From Malaya genurostris (Eukaryota > Arthropoda > Insecta > Diptera > Culicidae): DNA of 64,000 nt. This document shows, in pieces, positions 59,201 to 64,000 of this stretch. The stretch's first letter is position 1. Every line of letters starts with the position of its first letter. The stretch is taken from the NCBI RefSeq assembly GCF_030247185.1, contig NC_080572.1, forward strand, positions 10,185,007 through 10,249,006. Direction: 5' to 3'. The notes under the pieces are model-generated. The model was not told where the DNA came from. It did not search any database and saw only the letters and a list, made by a program, of their open reading frames with translations. Made by a program: the position numbers and the translations under genes.

Positions 59201-62200
59201 CGCTTCAGTCTGGAGTTTTTCCAGATACGTGGAAAAACTCTTTCCTTATACCAATTATCAAAAATGGGAAAAAGCAGACATATGCAACTATCGGGGAATT
59301 GCTATTCTTTCTTGCGTTCCGAAGCTCTTTGAAGCGATCGTTAATGACAAACTGTTTAGTCAAAAAAAAAAATAGAATTACTCACATGCAACATGGATTT
59401 TTCAAAGGACGTTCCACTACTACTAATTCACTTGAATTTGTCCACTATACCCTGACCGCTATGGACAAGGGAAATTACATTGAAGCTCTTTATACAGATT
59501 TCAGCAAAGCATTCGATCGTGTTGACATACCCATGCTTATGTTCAAATTACAGAAATTGGGAATCTTACCAGGTCTTCTTAAATTGTTGGAATCTTATCC
59601 AAAAAATCGTCAACAAATTGTAAAATTTAAGGATAAAAAGTCGAGCCCCATTCACGTCATTTTCGGGGTCCCCCAGGGATCTCATTTAGGTCCTCTTTTA
59701 TTTATCTTGTTTGTTAACGACATTTCTTTTGTTTAAAAAAAATAAAAATTCTAATATACGCAGACGATATAAAACTATTTTTAGAAATAGAGAAAAGTGA
59801 GGATGCCAAGGTTTATCAAGAAGAAATTCTTTCTTTTTATACATGGTGTAACAAAAGTCTTCTTCGACTAAATGTGGAAAAATGCAGTAGAATAACATTC
59901 AGTAAAAAACGAAATACACCCGACTTGATACTTACTCTTGAAAGTCAAACAGTTCTAAAATGCAAAAGAATTAGGGACTTAGGAATAATACTAGATTTTA
60001 AAATGACTTTTGTTGACCACTATAATACAATCATAACCAGAGCCAATAACATGCTAGGATTCATAAAACGATTTTGTTACTGTTTTCGCGGTCCGTATAC
60101 AATTAAAACATTATACAATGCCTATGTTCGGCCAGTACTAGAATACTGTAGCTTAGTTTGGTCACCTTACTTAATCACATGGGAAGATCGAATTGAATCA
60201 GTTCAAAAACAATTTTTGTTATTTGCGCTTCGTAAATTAGGTTGGACAAGACTTCCTCTTAGGTCCTATAAAGCCCGCTGTATGCTTATCAGTATTCAAA
60301 CATTAAAAGAAGGAAGAGAATTTTCAATGGTCTCATTTGTAAATGAAATTGTCTCCAATCGCATCGATTGCAGTCAACTCCTGTCCAAACTAAATTTTTA
60401 CATACCATCTCGGGCCTTTAAGAAATTGAAATATTTTTATTACAAACCACCAGCGAACAAACTATGCAAAAATTGGGCCAATAAATCAATTGTATACAAC
60501 AAGCTGTATACAACAAGCATTCAGAAGCTGTCGACTTCACAATGTTAAGAAACAAACTAAAACAATATTTTAGTTCTATTCGGTACGCTAATTATTATTA
60601 TTTAACTCATACTAAATTTAGTGATCTATTTAGTTTATTAATTTAAGACGATTATTGTAATTATCTTTTTCTTTTGATTGACGACAAATAAATAAAATAT
60701 ATGAATGTTCAGACCTACAAATTGGAAGTGTTTCTAGTCTCAGTATTTCCAGCGCTCCTTAAACCAAAAATAGAGAGCCGGCATAGCCTAAGTAAGTTTG
60801 TTTGACCACCAAATAATAAATTCTGTAAACTGGAGGGTTATACCGGTGGAATTATCTTTTCTTCATATTGTCACTTATAAAAAAACACACTGTCGATATC
60901 GCCTGAGTCGAATCGGCAAGGAATATGAAAAATTGAAATCTGTCGTAATTGGATATATACTAATTAGAAAAGAAAGAAGGAATGAAAAATGAAATGAAAT
61001 AGAATCATTTGCGATTTGCAAACATGTACGATTTTGATTCAAATAGAATTGCTATTACCACATAGCAGTGCATCTTGAATTTGTTAACTAAAACCCTAAA
61101 ATGTATATTTAGTTGTAAGCTCAGGTTTAAGTGCAATAATCTGAAAAGTTACACAAATACACATAGCAAAATCTCGATTGTATAGAAAAATCATTTTAAT
61201 TTACTTCAACCAAGATAGCGTAGCATCAAACCAGAACACGGTTGATTTAAACGGCAACTTGATAGTTTCAAACAAATTTTATTGTCATCATACTAACAAA
61301 AAAAATCGTTTTGTCATTACCCAGGATGTATCATTTCTTATCATTATTCCCAGAATAAACTAATTTTTTCCGCCTGCAGAGGAAGTTTCACGCTTGTCTA
61401 ACAGTTGAAGTTAAACTGCTAGATTTCAATGGCAGTTCAATTGAATCCTCCAATGCACTGATGAGCCTACGACAAAACACGGACGAAAAGTGAAAGAAGA
61501 TTAACACTGTTTGTTATATATTTTCCAATCCTGTTGGTTTCATGAGATTTCGAAACCGAAAAAAATAACAAAAACAGAATCTATCTTGAGAAATACCATT
61601 CCGTAGTTCAATTTACCGTCGAATAAAGAACCATCTATGCATCAGAGTCCGCCACGAACCAAGAGTTTCACATCTGCTACTTAAAAACCAGGATCACAAA
61701 AGGGCAGAAGTCAACAACAGCAAAATCAGTAGCGCCCAGCTGAAATCCGCCAGTAATAATAGCTGCTGCTGAGTAGCGTCTATCAATAAACCAATAAAAG
61801 CAGAACCCAACCCAGCGGTTTTCAACAAACCTCTATTTCAATTAATTTAACAATTCAACAAAGGCCACATATAATTGCACGGAAAACCAATAATTACAAT
61901 TATTTGCCAGTGCGTAAAACTCAGTCCGATTGTTCCGAATTTCGAAAACACAAGGGTTCGATAGTAGTAACTTTCCCCAACGAGGCAACGTCTCGAATCC
62001 CGAACAAGGGAACCTTTTATCCAATCATCAATGAATCCACGTTCACCGCAACTAGGCAAAACAAAGAAAGGCTCGCGATCCGGAAAACCATCGACGAAAA
62101 ATATATAACAAAAACAGATATTCATTCGCTCATTGTCTACCTCTGGATCTACATTTCAACGGAAAGGTATTAATTTCAGTGCACAACCGTTCGACACTGG

Positions 62201-63555
62201 ATCGCATGGTAGGGCAGAGGGTGGAATATGGAAATTTGTTCTTTCTACTGTACTTTATGGGTTGTGTTGTGCAGTGCATGTGGGGGAAACCAACAGTCGA
62301 ACAGATGATCTTTGCTCATTCGTTTCTATCGTTCCAACAACAAAAAACCGTTGATGAGTTTGTGTCCGTGACCAACTTAGCTATACTTTCCCTTGCGATC
62401 TATGATAGATTAGAGGGTGAGACTATGCCGGCGTCTTACAATTTTAATTTACGTTGTTCGTTTTGTTTCCTCCCTCGCATTAAGTTTTGAAAAACCGATA
62501 TTTCACGCATCAAGGCGAACGAGTACCGTCTTTAAACATTTTTCTGGCTAGTTATAAATGTTACGTTTCATAATTTTTTATTGTTATAGTTCAAAAAGGA
62601 TAGCAAATGCACTCACCTGTCATTCGTTTTTGCCGTTGTGCCATGGTTGAGCGTGACGAACTGCTGCTGGTTCTGGTGTTGATGGTGGTAGTGATTGTCG
62701 CAGTGGAGGTGGCATTGAATGTCGTTATCATGTCACTACGCAACACCAGCGGGTACGTTCGAATCGTCTCACAACCGTCGGTTTCCGAATCTGAGCCAGT
62801 GGGACTATCGGAAGAGGTTACCGTGCTAAATGTAAGAATATTTTCCCTTTCGGCTCGCTGATCCAGTAGATTTTCGGAGGTTGTCGGTGTCGTGTTTGGC
62901 ACAACATGAGCCGCTCGTATTAGTGTTGTTCCGGTGAAACAGGCCGGTGCTGAAGTGTCCTCTACGCGCTCCCACTGGAACCGGTCGTGTTTGGCAAGGG
63001 GTTGGCCGGTGCGAAAATTGAAACCCCATTTTTGGCAAGATAGTTCATTTTGAACCTCGAGCTCGCGCTTGAAAATTCTGAAAAATCAGAAAAAAAAATT
63101 GATTATACACTGATAAAATCTCGATGGTCAAACAAAAAAATTGTTTTTTCATTTAAAAGATAGGCCTATTTGCGTACAAGCTTTACGTGGCCGATTTAGC
63201 TGAGTTTTTAGATATTTTTTTTTTGTATTGAATCTCGTTGTCACCCTTTTTCTAGGGGGGAGAGGAGCTTCTATTTTCCTCCTGCGAGGATTGAGGAACA
63301 GTTAAAAAAATCTTATTGTGCATTAGTAAACTATTGTTTAGATGAGACAATTTCCAATATCAACTACCGGAATTATCGAAAGACTTACTTGTTTGTTTCC
63401 TCCTTATCCACGGGGCCAAAAAGATCTCGCTTTACACGAACAACCGAAGGACTTCTCGTCGTGAAAGCGGGTCTTCTGCCAAAATATTCTGATGTGCGAT
63501 AACGCGATATTATACCCGAACCACCAGCCATTGGTATAATAACTTCGGCACTCAT
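50146..63555 (-). CDS. dap: Dacapo, CIP/KIP cyclin-dependent kinase inhibitor (3 coding exons, 252 aa)
   Basis: Minus-strand exons 63555-63389, 63077-62617 and 50276-50146 join in phase (759 nt including TAA). The product is a p21/p27/Dacapo-type inhibitor that binds cyclin-CDK complexes in the nucleus and halts the cycle. Visible: cyclin-binding R43-D-L-F-G47 followed by PVD as in p27; a charged linker helix (residues 50-68); the CDK-binding strand QKWGFNFR (71-78) and PLAKHDRFQWERV (82-94). A Ser/Thr-rich middle follows, then a C-terminal PIP degron Q205-KRMTDFL212 and a basic cluster K213-R217/K229-R232 that looks like a bipartite nuclear signal. Length is close to fly Dacapo (about 245). 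The gene is convergent with the sqa-like kinase. Intron 2 is 12.3 kb and contains a LINE in antisense. Confidence 0.9.
50280..52550. other. dap intron 2; no gene
   Basis: AT-rich. A 107-codon plus frame at 50180-50503 overlaps dap exon 3 in antisense and is taken as chance. 51600-51780 is a diverged copy of the 40.6-kb repeat. Confidence 0.35.
52560..52850. mobile_element. Palindromic element related to the 2.2-kb hairpin
   Basis: 'TTGTCAATTCTGTATAAAATG...ACGACGAATGTAACAATGAGAG' at 52570-52670 is complemented at 52735-52845 ('CTCTCGTTGTTAAATTCGTC', 'CATTCTATACAGAATTGTC'). Confidence 0.8.
52855..57640. other. dap intron 2, central TE-poor part
   Basis: A 142-codon plus frame at 53001-53429 (opens MQRNKPISLMYEF) has no recognised motif. 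54800-56450 is less AT-rich and free of recognised repeats, a candidate for intronic regulatory DNA of a developmentally controlled gene. Nothing more specific is visible. Confidence 0.3.
57655..58030. repeat. Degenerate minisatellite 'CTTCGGAAATNCGCGTAAAAA'
   Basis: About 13-15 imperfect units of roughly 22-28 bp with 'CGGAAATCCG', 'GTAAAAAA' and 'CGCGTAACTTCGG'. It directly abuts the 5' end of the LINE. Confidence 0.8.
58040..60710 (+). pseudogene. Jockey-type non-LTR retrotransposon, frameshifted
   Basis: Partial endonuclease (FNQRNIDFIRDAGNDS, with GDFN damaged) and linker, then the RT. Blocks in order: ENAGPDGIPP (59110-59140), HMQHGFFKGRSTT, LYTDFSKAFDRVD with catalytic Asp, GVPQGSHLGPLLF, IYADDIKLF (59754-59780), then LGIILDFKMTFVDHY and LYNAYVRPVLEYCSLVWSPY. 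Frames change at A-runs near 59150 and 59735. Tail AAATAAATAAAAT at 60688-60700. The 5' end is truncated. It lies antisense inside dap intron 2. Confidence 0.9.
60715..62610. other. dap intron 2, proximal part
   Basis: No gene recognised; small frames at 61904-62490 on both strands are taken as chance. Confidence 0.3.
62617..63077 (-). CDS. dap: dap exon 2 (CDK-binding region and Ser/Thr-rich linker)
   Basis: Starts after a T-rich tract and CAG (complement of 63078-63080), ends at donor GTGAGT (complement of 62611-62616). It completes the kinase-inhibitory domain with QKWGFNF and FQWERV, then runs through a Thr/Ser-rich segment (TATITTTINTRTSSSSS) to QRQKRMT. In p27 the strand is followed by a Phe-Tyr-Tyr helix; here the equivalent reads APACFTGT with no Tyr. 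The last base G is the first base of the Asp210 codon. Confidence 0.88.
63389..63555 (-). CDS. dap: dap exon 1 (cyclin-binding RxLFG)
   Basis: Encodes residues 1-55 plus two bases of codon 56 and ends at donor GTAAGT (complement of 63383-63388). The ATG at 63555-63553 is the first ATG in the open frame and follows an A-rich leader, a good insect start context. The upstream open frame to 63669 begins only with GTG and is not used. The exon carries VKRDLFGPVDKEE, nearly the textbook KIP signature. Confidence 0.88.
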
Positions 63556-64000
63556 TTTTTTTTTGTTCTTCACTAAGTTATATGCAATATCCTTCCTTGC
63601 TTGTTCTTGGGACAAATAAAAATATTTTGATGCCACACAGCCTCGTTTTCTTATTCTGCTGACGAACACAACCCACAGTATATTTATGTTTGCTGTTTGA
63701 GGTTAGTTTCACGGGCTTGGTTTCGAACAGATTTTCACTAGAAAAACTATTTTTTCTTCCGAAATGTTTATCAACTCAACTGAATACATACACTTTGTTT
63801 ATTTGTGTAATAATTTCACCAAGTTTTGTCACTGCTTTGGGCAATAAGTGAAGTGAAAAAAAATATTTCAAAGCATGACGTCACAGATATAACCTTTGTT
63901 TTTACGCAACTAAAAGCACAGCTTTTTTTGATTTTCGATTTATTTTTACTTCTCACAAACTGTTAAAACCGTTTTCCAGTGAGTAGAATGCAACTTTTAT
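63556..64000 (-). promoter_or_regulatory. dap 5' leader and possible promoter
   Basis: Upstream of the dap start codon on the minus strand. No further exon or clear TATA/initiator pair is seen; the transcript start may lie beyond the window. Confidence 0.3.

Noticed and set aside
63556..63669. N-terminal extension of Dacapo to 63669
   Set aside because: It begins with GTG; the first ATG in frame is at 63555.

Overview
This window looks like TE-rich nuclear DNA of a culicine-type mosquito. It is AT-rich, with short GT-AG introns of 54-100 bp beside introns of 8-18 kb that are swollen by transposons. It also carries non-LTR retrotransposon fragments, tRNA-derived SINEs and hAT-like and palindromic MITEs of the kinds common in mosquitoes. 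The species cannot be told from the sequence alone.

Two host genes can be assembled exon by exon, and they converge tail to tail. On the + strand, positions 10518-43345 encode an 886-residue myosin-light-chain-kinase-type Ser/Thr kinase in eight coding exons. The kinase domain sits at the very N-terminus and no Ig or FN3 exons are seen. Best match: Sqa (spaghetti squash activator). On the - strand, positions 63555-50146 encode a 252-residue CIP/KIP cyclin-dependent-kinase inhibitor, Dacapo, in three coding exons. Its last intron is 12.3 kb and splits the PCNA-dependent degron. In Drosophila sqa and dap are, as I recall, close neighbours, so the pair probably reflects conserved microsynteny. 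Sqa activates non-muscle myosin II and Dacapo blocks Cyclin E-Cdk2; no functional link between them is implied.

Layout: 1-10.4 kb is upstream sequence with a foldback element interrupted by a hAT MITE, two (AT)n tracts, diverged copies of a 'CCGGAACCGGA' repeat family and a small hAT MITE. 10.5-28.4 kb is sqa intron 1, full of nested transposons: a 328-bp tandem repeat, a mariner relic inside a hAT-like element, an RTE-like LINE broken by a SINE and a 1.39-kb TIR element, and a second LINE lacking its RT core. 28.4-37 kb holds exon 2 and intron 2, with a GAATTC-rich degenerate repeat, a LINE 3' end and a long inverted repeat with ~0.8-kb arms. 37.06-38.35 kb carries the kinase exons; 41.8-43.3 kb the Ser/Thr-rich tail exon. 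43.3-50.1 kb is intergenic with LINE and MITE relics. 50.1-63.6 kb is dap, whose big intron holds a palindromic element, a minisatellite and a frameshifted LINE with most of its RT.

Most short ORFs elsewhere are chance or transposon-derived. All homology calls come from reading motifs, not from searches.
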